From Oscillibacter sp. (lineage in GTDB: Bacteria; Bacillota; Clostridia; Oscillospirales; Oscillospiraceae): 9,150 nt of DNA. Below, piece after piece: positions 1-7,632 of the stretch (positions are counted from its first letter, which is position 1; each line of letters begins with the position of its first letter). A program made the translations under genes and the position numbers. A model generated the notes under the pieces. The model was given only the letters and a program-made list of their open reading frames with translations, ran no database searches and was not told the DNA's origin. The stretch is from the NCBI GenBank assembly GCA_003522105.1, contig DPGF01000117.1, positions 1-9,150 of the forward strand. Reading direction: 5' to 3'.

Positions 1-288
1 GCGGGCAGCGCGCGCCGCGACCTCATCGGCAAGCGCATTAGCCCTCAGCTAGAGCAGATCATGGAAGGACGCGGCATCTACCGCGCCGCGCCAAGCGAGC
101 GCAGCGTCTATGTCACCGAGTCGCTCGACCGTTATTGCGCACTCATCGCTGCGCCCATCATTTCCGAAGGCGACGCGCTGTGGCTTGTGGTCTTTGTCGG
201 CACCGAAGGGGAATCCAACGCAGGCGAAACGGAGTACAAACTCGCCCAGGCCATTGCGGGCTTTCTCGGCAAGCACATGGAGTGCTGA
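1..288 (+). CDS. spoVT: SpoVT, stage V sporulation transcriptional regulator (C-terminal fragment)
   Basis: This frame is open from the first base to the TGA at 286-288, giving the last 95 residues of a protein whose start lies left of the window. SpoVT is a DNA-binding regulator of forespore gene expression with an N-terminal AbrB-like DNA-binding domain and a C-terminal GAF-like domain; full-length homologues are about 180 residues, so roughly the C-terminal half is present. The fragment has the family's GAF ending: an API-I-EGD turn followed by a hydrophobic strand (LWLVVFVG) and the final helix, ETEYKLAQAIAGFLGKHME, close to the conserved 'ETKLAETAAGFLxxQME' tail. The AbrB-like domain cannot be checked. 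It is the only sporulation gene seen and the main reason for calling the host a spore former. It is followed after 10 nt by a terminator hairpin shared with the convergent ABC operon. Confidence 0.85.
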   Translation, partial: AGSARRDLIGKRISPQLEQIMEGRGIYRAAPSERSVYVTESLDRYCALIAAPIISEGDALWLVVFVGTEGESNAGETEYKLAQAIAGFLGKHMEC

Positions 289-291
289 GAC

Positions 292-336
292 AAAAAAAGG
301 AGACGGTTCGACTTGGAACTGTCTCCCTTTCGTTTT
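292..336. terminator. Bidirectional Rho-independent terminator between spoVT and the ABC operon
   Basis: The arms GGAGACGGTTC (299-309) and GAACTGTCTCC (316-326) form an 11-bp stem with one G-T wobble and a 6-nt loop. On the minus strand the stem is followed by seven T's (A-run 292-298), a strong terminator for the permease gene ending at 341. On the plus strand it is followed by CTTTCGTTTT, a weaker but usable tract for spoVT. One hairpin probably ends both convergent units. Confidence 0.85.
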
Positions 337-340
337 ATTG

Positions 341-1936
341 TTACAGCGCGGCTAAACGCTGCGCGCCCTTCGTCTTGAGCCACTTGAGAAGCGCGAGCGC
401 CGCCGCGATCGTTGCAGCCGAGACAAGCGCAAGATACGCCGCCGCGCCAATGCGCCAGCCGAGCAGCAGATACAGCCCCGCGAGCAGTAGCGCGTAGGCC
501 CAGCCGCCGAACATGGCAATCGCTACCGCAAGGCTCTGCTTGATGGGCGCAAGTTCGTTCGTCCATGTAAGGTTCGCCCGCATCACACCGAGCGTCAGCC
601 CAAGGCAGGCGGAAAAGGCGATGTACGAAAGCGCCGTGACGAAAATGAGCGGCAGCGCGGGCGTGAGCGGCAACACAAGCACCATGCACGCAAGCGGCAC
701 GAGCGCTGGGATCGCCGTGAGCGCAAGCTGCACCTTGAGCTTTGCGCGCAGCACCTGCCAGGGCGTGACCGGCAGCGACTGTGCAAGCCAGAGGTTTTTC
801 CCCTCGAGCGAAACAGAGGGCGTCGCCATGTCGTTCATCGCCGCGATGGTGCACACACCCGTGCACAGCAGCACCTCCACGCAGCCGCCGCGGTTGCCGA
901 AGGCCATCTGCAAAAGCGGCAGGAGTTCCCCGCCCTTGATCACGAGCGCCACGCCCGCGACCGGCAGCAGCAGGATACCAAGTCCGCAGTTGAGCATATA
1001 GTTTGGGCTGGCCGTAAAGCGCGCAAGCTCCTTTTTGAAAAGCGCCGCGTCCGCGCTTTGGCGCTTGAGCGTCCGTTCGCGGTAGACAGTATGTCCCGAC
1101 GCGCCCGTCGCGGTCGAAAGCTTCAAAAAGCTGTGCGCGAGCAGCGCCCACATCAGCGCAAACAGCGCCGCGACGATGAGCGAGACGAGCAGCATCGCGC
1201 GCCCGTCGCCCGTGCCGACGCAGCCGACGAGATAGAGCGGATACGCCGCACCCTTGATCTTCTCGCCATAGAGTGCGGCGTTGGCGACGAGCGCTTCCAG
1301 GGCAGTCTGCGCCTTGAAGACGAAGAAATAATACACCGCGATGCCCGCGAGCGAGATGATGACCGTGATGAAACTCTTGCGTTTGAGCCTGCGGCTGACC
1401 TTTGCGACGAGCCAGCCGAGCGCGCAGGAGACCGTGAGGACAAAGGCCGAAATGAGCACCGTCAGCAGCACGCCGCCGAGGATCGCCATCGGCGCTGCCG
1501 AGACACGCATCCAGTAGACGATGACCGCCGGCACGATGACGACCGCGGCGTACATAAGTCCCATCAGGTAGACCCCGAGCAGGCGCGAAGCCATCAGCGT
1601 CCGCACCGGAATGGGGAGCGAGAGCAGCAGGTCGTTGTCCTTTGCGGCATACAGCCCCGCGTAGGTGTTGAACACGCTGCCGAACGCGCCGAGAAAGATT
1701 GCCATCAGGCTCATGATCGCAAAGTAGAGCCAGCTCATCCCCACCTGCGCGAGCGGCGCACAGAGCGCAAGGCTCATCACCGTGAACATTCCGCCGATGA
1801 TGACGATCATCACAAAGGTGAAAAGCACGATATATCCGACGACTGCGTTTTTTGAGCGTTTCTGATTCGTTTTGGCATTGTAAAAGTAGCTGCGGAAGAT
1901 CTCCATCAGCTGCTTTTTGACGAGCGTTTTCAGCAT
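341..1936 (-). CDS. ABC-2 type transporter permease, 12 predicted TM segments
   Basis: This is a 531-residue integral membrane protein that would form the transmembrane part of an ABC exporter with the ATPase encoded just upstream. Hydrophobic segments occur near residues 31-55, 66-90, 123-143, 150-175, 188-207, 247-270, 313-333, 352-368, 403-425, 428-450, 468-490 and 495-517. The loop 97-120 (AAKDNDLLLSLPIPVR...) and the loop 378-400 (EGKNLWLAQSLPVTPW...) look like two copies of the same 'LSLP(I/V)' element, so the protein resembles two fused six-TM halves. The ATG at 1936 overlaps the stop of the ATPase by 7 nt (ATGCTGA) and has a GGAGGG ribosome binding site (1943-1948) seven bases upstream, so the start is firm and translation is probably coupled. 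No substrate-specific motif is visible. Export of a peptide, lipid or drug is possible, but the substrate is unknown. Confidence 0.85.
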   Translation of the reverse strand: MLKTLVKKQLMEIFRSYFYNAKTNQKRSKNAVVGYIVLFTFVMIVIIGGMFTVMSLALCAPLAQVGMSWLYFAIMSLMAIFLGAFGSVFNTYAGLYAAKDNDLLLSLPIPVRTLMASRLLGVYLMGLMYAAVVIVPAVIVYWMRVSAAPMAILGGVLLTVLISAFVLTVSCALGWLVAKVSRRLKRKSFITVIISLAGIAVYYFFVFKAQTALEALVANAALYGEKIKGAAYPLYLVGCVGTGDGRAMLLVSLIVAALFALMWALLAHSFLKLSTATGASGHTVYRERTLKRQSADAALFKKELARFTASPNYMLNCGLGILLLPVAGVALVIKGGELLPLLQMAFGNRGGCVEVLLCTGVCTIAAMNDMATPSVSLEGKNLWLAQSLPVTPWQVLRAKLKVQLALTAIPALVPLACMVLVLPLTPALPLIFVTALSYIAFSACLGLTLGVMRANLTWTNELAPIKQSLAVAIAMFGGWAYALLLAGLYLLLGWRIGAAAYLALVSAATIAAALALLKWLKTKGAQRLAAL

Positions 1937-2643
1937 GATTCGCCCTCCAGCTCAAGGAAGACCTCCTCAAGCGAATCGTCGCCCTTGACCTCTTCCATCG
2001 TGCCGGAGCGGATGAGCTTTCCGCCCTTGATGATGGCGACCTTGTCGCAGAGCTTTTCGGCGACCTCGAGCACATGGGTTGAAAAGAAGATCGCGCCGCC
2101 CGCGTCGCACACCTCGCGCATCATGCCCTTTAGGATATGCGAAGCCTTGGGGTCGAGGCCGACAAACGGCTCGTCCATCAAAATGAGCTTCGGCTCGTGC
2201 AGCCAGGCGGAAATGATGGCAAGCTTCTGCTTCATGCCGTGCGAATAGGCCGCGATGGGCTGGGCAAGGTCGTCCGTCAGCGCGAAAAGCTCGGCATACT
2301 TGTGGATGCGCGCTTGCCGCGTTTCCGCCTCCACGCCGAAGATGTCGGCAATAAAATTGAGGTACTGGATGCCCGTCATAAACTCGTAAAGGTCAGGGTT
2401 GTCCGGGATATAGGCCAGCATTTTCTTGCAGGCGATGGGATCGTCCTGAATGGAATGCCCACCGATGGTGATCGTCCCCGCGTCGAACTGCTGGATGCCG
2501 ACGACGGACTTGAGCGTTGTGGTCTTGCCCGCGCCGTTGTGACCGATGAAGCCGTAGATCTCGCCCGGCGCGATGTGGAGCGTCAGATCGTCCACAGCCT
2601 TCTTCTCGCCGAAGGTTTTGCTCAGGTGGTCAATATAGAGCAT
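1930..2643 (-). CDS. ABC transporter ATP-binding protein
   Basis: This 237-residue nucleotide-binding subunit would energise the adjacent permease at the inner face of the membrane. The motifs are in canonical order: Walker A GHNGAGKT (34-41), signature YSHGMKQ (133-139, a common variant of LSGGQ in this family), Walker B LILMDEP (153-159, catalytic E158), D-loop GLDP (162-165) and switch histidine H190 (STH). The Q-loop region is YIPDNPDLYEFMTG, lacking the usual glutamine, as often seen in BcrA/NatA-like exporter ATPases. The C-terminal 'SLEEVFLELE' tail is also typical of that group. The ATG at 2643 is preceded by a strong AAAGGGGGA ribosome binding site. It is the first gene of the operon, with a promoter about 55 nt upstream. 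Function as an ABC ATPase is certain; the transported substrate is not. Confidence 0.93.
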   Translation of the reverse strand: MLYIDHLSKTFGEKKAVDDLTLHIAPGEIYGFIGHNGAGKTTTLKSVVGIQQFDAGTITIGGHSIQDDPIACKKMLAYIPDNPDLYEFMTGIQYLNFIADIFGVEAETRQARIHKYAELFALTDDLAQPIAAYSHGMKQKLAIISAWLHEPKLILMDEPFVGLDPKASHILKGMMREVCDAGGAIFFSTHVLEVAEKLCDKVAIIKGGKLIRSGTMEEVKGDDSLEEVFLELEGESC

Positions 2644-2687
2644 AAGGTTTCCCCCTTTTCTTCTTGCAGCCGTTTCAAGTATCTCTG

Positions 2688-2706
2688 TGATATCAAAATA
2701 ATATCA
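2688..2706. repeat. Inverted repeat over the -10 of the ABC operon promoter (possible operator)
   Basis: The arms TGATAT (2688-2693) and ATATCA (2701-2706) are separated by 7 nt and straddle the -10 element and the expected start of transcription. A perfect 8-bp palindrome, TGATATCA, also sits at 2688-2695. The position suits a repressor site, but the sequence is AT-rich and no regulator gene lies in the window. Confidence 0.35.
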
Positions 2707-2725
2707 TTCATTTTTTGGTTGTCAA
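2698..2725 (-). promoter_or_regulatory. Sigma-A-like promoter of the ABC transporter operon
   Basis: On the minus strand a perfect -35 TTGACA (2720-2725) is separated by 16 nt from -10 TATTAT (2698-2703, 5 of 6 to consensus). Transcription would start near 2691, giving a leader of about 48 nt before the ATG at 2643. An inverted repeat overlaps the -10 element, see the separate entry. Confidence 0.75.
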
Positions 2726-2766
2726 GAGCGCAATTCATAAATTTCTCCGAACATTGCAGCGCATAA

Positions 2767-2796
2767 AAAAGAGCGTTCCCAAAGGAACGCTCTTTT
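2767..2796 (-). terminator. Rho-independent terminator of the purine permease gene
   Basis: A perfect 13-bp stem has arms AAAAGAGCGTTCC (2767-2779) and GGAACGCTCTTTT (2784-2796) with a 4-nt loop. On the minus strand it is followed by a run of T's (A-run 2765-2770). It lies 16 nt past the stop of the NCS2 permease gene and separates it from the ABC operon promoter. Confidence 0.9.
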
Positions 2797-2812
2797 GAAG
2801 CTTGATACTCGC

Positions 2813-4246
2813 TTACACCACGACGAAGAACTTGACGAGGAACAGCGCGGAGATCACATATGTCAGCGCGCTCACGTCCTTGGCCTTGCCGGAGAGCACC
2901 TTGACGAAGGTGTAGGAGATGAGGCCGAGGCCAATGGCGTGGCCGATGGAACCGGAGATCGGCATGCCGATGAGCATGACCGCCACGGGCAGCATCTGGT
3001 CCATGTCGCCGAAGTCCACATTCTTGAGACCCTGGAGCATCAAAACGCCGACATAGATGAGCGCGGCGGAGGTCGCAGCGCCGGGAATGATGGCGGCGAT
3101 GGGCGCAAGGAACATGCAGGCGAGGAACAGCACCGCCGCAGTGAGCGAGGTAAGTCCCGTGCGGCCGCCCGCTTCCACGCCGGAGGCGGACTCGATGAAG
3201 GTCGTGACGGTGGAGGTGCCGGTGCAGGCGCCCGCGACCGTGCCGATGGCATCGGAGAGCAGCGCTTCCTTCATGTTGGGCATGTTGCCCTCTTCATCGA
3301 CCATGCCGGCGCGGGAGGCCGTGCCGACGAGGGTGCCGATGGTGTCGAACATGTCGATCATGCAGAAGGTGATGACGAGCGTGATGGCGGTGAACCAGCC
3401 GATGTTCACAAAGCCCGCAAAGTCAAACTTGAAGAGCGTGGTGGAGACCATGTCTGCAAAGGGCGGAACAAAGCTTGCCGTTGCAAGGCCTGCAAAGGGG
3501 TTCACATGCAGGAAGATGGCGCTGCCCGCCCAGTAGATGACGGAGGAGAAGAGCATACCGAGCAGCACCGCCGCCTTCACGCCCTTCTTGGCAAGCACAA
3601 CCATGACGAACACGCCGAGGAAGGCCGTCACAACGGTGAGGACCATCGTGTGGTAGCCCACCTCGCCCATGCTGCCCTTGATGATGCTGGGCGTGAGCGC
3701 GCCGAAGAAGTCGCGCATCATGTAGAAGGGGCTTGCAAAGCCGTTGCCCTCGGCATAGATGCTAACGTTGGAGCCGAGACCGACGTTCATCAGCATGAGA
3801 CCGATGGCGGGGGCGATGCCGTAGCGCACGCCGAGGGGGATCGCCTCGACGATCTTCTCGCGCACCTTTAAGAGCGTGAGGATCAGGAACACGATGCCCT
3901 CCACCAGAATGATGACGAGCGCCGCCTGGAAGGCGGTTTCGTACTCGCACTCGTTGATGACGGCGATGTTGGCAACAACGACGGCGAAGAAGCTGTTGAG
4001 GCCCATGCCCGGCGCCATGACGAAGGGCTTGTTGGCAAGAAATGCCATGCAGATCGTGCCGATGGCGGAGGCGATGCAGGTGGCGAGGAACACGCCGTTC
4101 CACAGCGGCGTACCCACGGCAAAGTTGGTCAGCAGGTTCGGGTTGAGCGCGATGATGTAGGCCATGGTCATAAAGGTGGTCAGACCGGCAAGAAGCTCGG
4201 TGCGCACCGTGGTGCCGTTGGCCTTGAGCTGAAATAGCTTTTCCAT
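2813..4246 (-). CDS. NCS2 family purine permease (AzgA/PbuG type)
   Basis: This 477-residue multi-span cytoplasmic membrane protein belongs to the nucleobase:cation symporter 2 superfamily, AzgA branch (adenine/guanine/hypoxanthine permeases such as Bacillus PbuG and PbuO). It would import purine bases for salvage, driven by the proton gradient. Family marks include the N-terminal ELLAGLTTFMTMAYI (17-31), NP at 35-36, MAPGMGLNSFFA (77-88) in TM3, FDTIGTLVG (300-308) in TM8 and TTFIESASGVEAGGRTGL (348-365) in the TM10 region, which contains the conserved glutamate E352. The length is normal and the motifs are intact, so it is probably functional. The ATG at 4246 is preceded by AAAGGGAGA. It is a single-gene unit with its own promoter and terminator, divergent from polA. 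Which purine it prefers cannot be read from the sequence. Confidence 0.92.
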   Translation of the reverse strand: MEKLFQLKANGTTVRTELLAGLTTFMTMAYIIALNPNLLTNFAVGTPLWNGVFLATCIASAIGTICMAFLANKPFVMAPGMGLNSFFAVVVANIAVINECEYETAFQAALVIILVEGIVFLILTLLKVREKIVEAIPLGVRYGIAPAIGLMLMNVGLGSNVSIYAEGNGFASPFYMMRDFFGALTPSIIKGSMGEVGYHTMVLTVVTAFLGVFVMVVLAKKGVKAAVLLGMLFSSVIYWAGSAIFLHVNPFAGLATASFVPPFADMVSTTLFKFDFAGFVNIGWFTAITLVITFCMIDMFDTIGTLVGTASRAGMVDEEGNMPNMKEALLSDAIGTVAGACTGTSTVTTFIESASGVEAGGRTGLTSLTAAVLFLACMFLAPIAAIIPGAATSAALIYVGVLMLQGLKNVDFGDMDQMLPVAVMLIGMPISGSIGHAIGLGLISYTFVKVLSGKAKDVSALTYVISALFLVKFFVVV

Positions 4247-4259
4247 AGTTTTCTCCCTT

Positions 4260-4313
4260 TCTGTTTGTTTTTTCTGCCCGCCAGCCTAACAAAAAATTAG
4301 GAAGCATAACAGA
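4260..4313 (-). promoter_or_regulatory. Possible structured 5' leader of the purine permease mRNA
   Basis: In the minus-strand transcript an outer helix TCTGTT/AACAGA (plus-strand arms 4308-4313 and 4260-4265) could enclose an inner hairpin CCTAA/TTAGG (arms 4297-4301 and 4285-4289, 7-nt loop). The outer helix closes immediately before the AAAGGGAGA ribosome binding site. The helices are short and weak, and the structure does not match a riboswitch class I recognise. Confidence 0.25.
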
Positions 4314-4325
4314 TTTTCAGTCAAT

Positions 4326-4354
4326 ATTATAAACATCTTGCTAAGAAATTGCAA
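4326..4354 (-). promoter_or_regulatory. Sigma-A-like promoter of the purine permease gene
   Basis: On the minus strand a perfect -10 TATAAT (4326-4331) lies 17 nt from -35 TTGCAA (4349-4354, 4 of 6 to consensus). Transcription would begin near 4319, leaving a leader of about 70 nt. That is too short for a purine riboswitch with an expression platform, and no aptamer core is visible. The leader does contain two nested inverted repeats (4260-4313). Confidence 0.75.
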
Positions 4355-4414
4355 GCGTTCTGTTCATTCTCACGATACTTTCTCATTCCTCACCGAGAGG
4401 CGGCGCGGTTTTTG

Positions 4415-4443
4415 TTGTGTTTTTGGTTGCTTTGCGCTATACT
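4415..4443 (+). promoter_or_regulatory. Probable promoter of the polA-rimI-tsaD operon
   Basis: The -10 TATACT (4438-4443, 5 of 6) lies 17 nt from a weak -35 TTGTGT (4415-4420, 3 of 6), ending 38 nt before the polA start codon. It does not overlap the divergent permease promoter at 4326-4354. The weak -35 fits modest constitutive expression. Confidence 0.55.
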
Positions 4444-4481
4444 ATATTTAGTAAGAATTTGCACTTTGGGAGGTGCTTCCC

Positions 4482-7133
4482 ATGAAATTGATGGTGCTTG
4501 ACGGCAACTCCATCGTCAACCGCGCCTATTACGGCGTCCGTCCGCTCACCACGCGCGACGGGTTTTTCACCCACGCGATCTTCGGCTTTCTCACGATGCT
4601 CTCGCGCCTTCTTGATGAAGAAAAGCCCGAGGCGCTCTGCGTCGCCTTTGACCGCCGCGAGCCGACCTTCCGTCACCTGGAATACGAGGGCTACAAGGCC
4701 ACGCGCCACGCCATGCCCGAAGAGCTTGCCATGCAGATGCCCGTACTCAAAGAGGTGCTCGACGCGATGAACATTCCCCGCTACGAGCTCGCAGGTTTTG
4801 AAGCGGACGACCTCATCGGCACGATCTCGCGCAAGTGTGAAAAAGAGGGATGGGACTGCGTCATCGCCACGGGAGACAAGGACTCTCTCCAGCTCGTCAC
4901 CGAGCACACGACCGTCAAGCTCATCTCCTCGCGCATGGGCCAGACCACGACAAAGGACATGACACCCGAGGCGTTTTTCGAAAGCTACGGCTTTGCCCCC
5001 GCCCACATCGTCGACCTCAAGGCCTTGATGGGCGACGCGAGCGACAACATCCCCGGCGTTCCCGGCGTGGGGGAAAAGACGGCGACGGCGCTCATTCAGA
5101 AATACCAGAGCATCGACGAGATCTACCGCCTGCTGCCGGACATTGAGGCAAAACCGAACGTCATCAAAAAGCTCACCGAGGGGGAAGAGAGCGCCCGCAA
5201 GAGTTTTTATCTTGCGACCATCATCACCGACGCGCCGCTCGAATTTGCTCCGCAGGACAATCTGCGCAAATCACCGTCCGACGCACTCTACCCGCTCTTT
5301 ATGAAACTCGAGTTCACGAAGCTTATCGACAAATACAGCCTCAAGCCGTCCGCCGACCTTCCCGCCGCCGAAGCGCCGGTCGACCTCGCCGTGACCGCCG
5401 AGGCCGTGACCACGGCGGAAAAGGCAGAAGAATATCTCGCGCTCTTCCGCAAGGCGGAGCATGTGACGCTCTTAACGCTGTCCGACCTCTCAGGCGTAAT
5501 CGTCGACTGCGATACGGGCGAACATACCGCCGTCTCCGCTGAGTTTTACTTCAACCGCTATGAGGGCGACTGGAACGCGCTCCTGCGCGCGCTCTTTTCT
5601 TCTGACATCAAAAAGGTCAGTCACAATGTAAAAGATCTCCAGCGCATGCTGCTTGAAAACGATCTTCCCATCGAGGGCTTCGTTTTCGACACGGCGCTTG
5701 CGGGCTACCTTCTCGACGCAACGGCGGGCAAGTACGACATCGCCTCGCTTTTTGCCGCCTACTTCCACCAGACACTTGCCGAGCCGAAGCACTTGGACAG
5801 CGAGGCCTTCTCGATGCTTGGCAACACAGCTGAGGCCGAAGCAGCCTTCCACATCTACGCAAGCGCCGTCGGTGCGCTCTATGAAGCGTTCGCCCCCATG
5901 ATCGAGCAGCGCGAGCTGCACGAGCTTTATTATGAGGTGGAGCTTCCCCTCTGCGCCGTGCTCGCGCGCATGGAGCACACCGGCATGCGCGTGGACGCAA
6001 ATGCCCTCGCAGCCTTCGGCAGCGAAATGGAGGCGCAGCTCAAAACGCTCGAGCAGCATATCTACGAGGAAGCGGGCGGGCCGTTCAACATCAACTCTCC
6101 CAAGCAGCTCGGCGAGGTGCTCTTTGAGCGCTTGCAGCTGCCGCACGGCAAAAAGGCGAAAACCGGCTGGTCGACGAATGCGGACGTGCTTGAAAAGCTC
6201 CGCTGGGAGAACCCCATCGTCGAAGAGGTACTGCAATACCGCCAGTACGCAAAGTTCCGCTCGACCTATTGCGACGGACTTTTGAAGGTCATCGCGCCCG
6301 ACGGGCGCATCCACACAAGCTTCCAGATGACTGTCACAGCGACGGGCCGCCTCAGCTCGACTGAACCGAACCTCCAGAATATCCCCACGCGCACAAAGCT
6401 CGGCAGCGAATTTCGCCGGATGTTCGTCCCAGCAAGCGGCTGCGTGCTCGTCGACGCGGACTACAGCCAGATCGAGCTGCGCCTGCTCGCCCACATCGCG
6501 GGCGATGAGGCGATGCGCACGGCATTTCTGACCGGTGAGGACATTCACACCGTCACCGCCTCGCAGGTCTTCGGCGTGCCGGCCGAGCAGGTGACAAAGC
6601 AGATGCGCTCGCACGCGAAGGCCGTCAACTTTGGCATCGTGTACGGCATCTCCGCCTTCTCGCTCGCGCAGGACATTGGCGTTCCCGTGTATGAGGCAAA
6701 GGAATATATCGAGACCTACTTTGAGCGCTTCCCCGGCATTCGCCGCTATATGGACGAGGTCGTCGCGCAGGCCAAGGAGCGCGGCTACGTCGAAACGCTG
6801 ATGCACCGCCGCCGCGCGCTGCCCGAGCTGACCGCGAGCAACTTCAATACCCGCTCGTTCGGCGAGCGCGTGGCACGCAACATGCCCATTCAGGGCACGG
6901 CCGCAGACGTCATCAAGCTTGCGATGGTGCGTGTCGACAAACGGCTGCGAAAGGAACAGCTCAAAGCAAAGCTCATCTTGCAGGTGCACGACGAACTGAT
7001 CGTCGAATGCCCGGAGGAGGAAAAGGAACGGGTCGCGGCACTTCTCACCGAAGAGATGGAAGGGGCCATGCACCTCTCTGTCCCCTTGACTGCCGAAGCG
7101 CACTGGGGCAAAAACTGGCTCGAAGCCAAATAA
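4482..7133 (+). CDS. polA: DNA polymerase I (5' nuclease plus polymerase, degenerate 3'-5' exonuclease domain)
   Basis: This enzyme removes RNA primers and fills gaps during Okazaki-fragment maturation and excision repair. I start it at ATG 4482 (883 residues), not the in-frame GTG at 4473, because GGGAGG at 4468-4473 is correctly spaced for the ATG and overlaps the GTG, and because MKLMVLDGNS matches family N-termini. The 5' nuclease domain (about 1-290) keeps its acidic residues D7, D109/D110, D132/D134, D185 and D188 plus the helix-hairpin-helix GVPGVGEKT. The polymerase domain (about 480-883) has motif A DYSQIELR with D660, the O-helix with R709, K713, F717 and Y721, and motif C HDE with D837/E838. 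The middle domain (about 310-475) lacks the DxE of ExoI, the ExoII aspartate is displaced (HNVKDLQ, 381-387), and the ExoIII YxxxD aspartate is V463, so proofreading is probably absent, as in Bacillus enzymes. Confidence 0.97.
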   Translation: MKLMVLDGNSIVNRAYYGVRPLTTRDGFFTHAIFGFLTMLSRLLDEEKPEALCVAFDRREPTFRHLEYEGYKATRHAMPEELAMQMPVLKEVLDAMNIPRYELAGFEADDLIGTISRKCEKEGWDCVIATGDKDSLQLVTEHTTVKLISSRMGQTTTKDMTPEAFFESYGFAPAHIVDLKALMGDASDNIPGVPGVGEKTATALIQKYQSIDEIYRLLPDIEAKPNVIKKLTEGEESARKSFYLATIITDAPLEFAPQDNLRKSPSDALYPLFMKLEFTKLIDKYSLKPSADLPAAEAPVDLAVTAEAVTTAEKAEEYLALFRKAEHVTLLTLSDLSGVIVDCDTGEHTAVSAEFYFNRYEGDWNALLRALFSSDIKKVSHNVKDLQRMLLENDLPIEGFVFDTALAGYLLDATAGKYDIASLFAAYFHQTLAEPKHLDSEAFSMLGNTAEAEAAFHIYASAVGALYEAFAPMIEQRELHELYYEVELPLCAVLARMEHTGMRVDANALAAFGSEMEAQLKTLEQHIYEEAGGPFNINSPKQLGEVLFERLQLPHGKKAKTGWSTNADVLEKLRWENPIVEEVLQYRQYAKFRSTYCDGLLKVIAPDGRIHTSFQMTVTATGRLSSTEPNLQNIPTRTKLGSEFRRMFVPASGCVLVDADYSQIELRLLAHIAGDEAMRTAFLTGEDIHTVTASQVFGVPAEQVTKQMRSHAKAVNFGIVYGISAFSLAQDIGVPVYEAKEYIETYFERFPGIRRYMDEVVAQAKERGYVETLMHRRRALPELTASNFNTRSFGERVARNMPIQGTAADVIKLAMVRVDKRLRKEQLKAKLILQVHDELIVECPEEEKERVAALLTEEMEGAMHLSVPLTAEAHWGKNWLEAK

Positions 7134-7146
7134 CCGGAGGACATCT

Positions 7147-7632
7147 ATGGAACAGTTGAAGAAAAAAGTGCGCATCGTCCCGATGACAAACGAATATCTG
7201 AACGACGTGGCTGAGCTTGAGCGCGAGTGCTTCTCCAATCCCTGGTCGCGCAATATGCTCGCAGAGGAACTGGAAAATGCCTGCTCCGCCTTCTTAGTCG
7301 CGCTGGACGCGGAAAACGGCAGTGTCGTCGGCTACGCGGGGCTTCTCGCCGTTGTGGACGAAGGCTGCATCACCAAAATGGCCGTCCGTCCCGACTGCCG
7401 CCGCGGCGGGGTCGCGGGGCAGCTTCTCGATGTGTTCATCCGTTTTGCCGAGGGCAGCCGCCTTTCGTTTCTGACGCTTGAGGTGCGCGAGAGCAATTAT
7501 GCCGCCATCGCGCTCTACGGCAGCCGCGGCTTCCGCGGCGAGGGACGCCGCAAGAACTACTACGACCACCCGAAGGAGGACGCCATCATCATGACGAAGG
7601 AATTCATCGCGAACGGGGAGGCGAAGGCATGA
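7147..7632 (+). CDS. rimI: Ribosomal protein bS18-alanine N-acetyltransferase RimI (GNAT family)
   Basis: This 161-residue GNAT acetyltransferase would transfer acetyl from acetyl-CoA to the N-terminal alanine of ribosomal protein S18 and possibly other proteins. RimI marks are NPWS (31-34), the acetyl-CoA loop KMAVRPDCRRGGVAGQLL (77-94), LEVRESN (111-117) with E112 as the likely general base, ALYGSRGF (122-129) with Y124 as the likely general acid, and the C-terminal NYYDHPKEDAIIM (137-149) typical of RimI. The pyrophosphate loop reads RRGGVAG, with alanine where many homologues have glycine, a common variant. GGAGG (7136-7140) lies six bases before the ATG and the gene begins 13 nt after the polA stop. 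Its 3' end overlaps the tsaD start by ATGA. The rimI-tsaD pairing is widespread in Firmicutes and supports the identification. The substrate in this host is inferred. Confidence 0.9.
   Translation: MEQLKKKVRIVPMTNEYLNDVAELERECFSNPWSRNMLAEELENACSAFLVALDAENGSVVGYAGLLAVVDEGCITKMAVRPDCRRGGVAGQLLDVFIRFAEGSRLSFLTLEVRESNYAAIALYGSRGFRGEGRRKNYYDHPKEDAIIMTKEFIANGEAKA

Noticed and set aside
132..2075. Long minus-strand frame (647 codons) overlapping the permease and ATPase genes
   Set aside because: It is an out-of-frame shadow of GC-rich coding sequence: Arg/Ala/His-rich, low complexity, no domain. The frames at 341-1936 and 1930-2643 carry real motifs, TM segments and ribosome binding sites.
2743..2755. 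CCGAAC-containing sequence resembling a PurR (PurBox) site between the purine permease terminator and the ABC operon promoter
   Set aside because: Only a single copy with two mismatches in the flanking A/T positions, and it lies downstream of the permease gene rather than at its promoter. PurR normally uses two spaced boxes near the promoter.
2795..3871. Plus-strand 358-codon frame opposite the purine permease
   Set aside because: Composition (His, Glu, Asp, Gly, Ala, Arg) is typical of antisense translation of a membrane protein, and the minus strand encodes a full, conserved NCS2 permease.
4473..4481. Upstream GTG start for polA giving three extra residues
   Set aside because: The GTG lies on the end of the GGGAGG ribosome binding site that is correctly spaced for ATG 4482, and homologues begin at the equivalent of that ATG.
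5490..7253. Minus-strand 587-codon frame opposite polA
   Set aside because: Antisense shadow of polA; no ribosome binding site or motif, whereas the plus strand has every Pol I motif.
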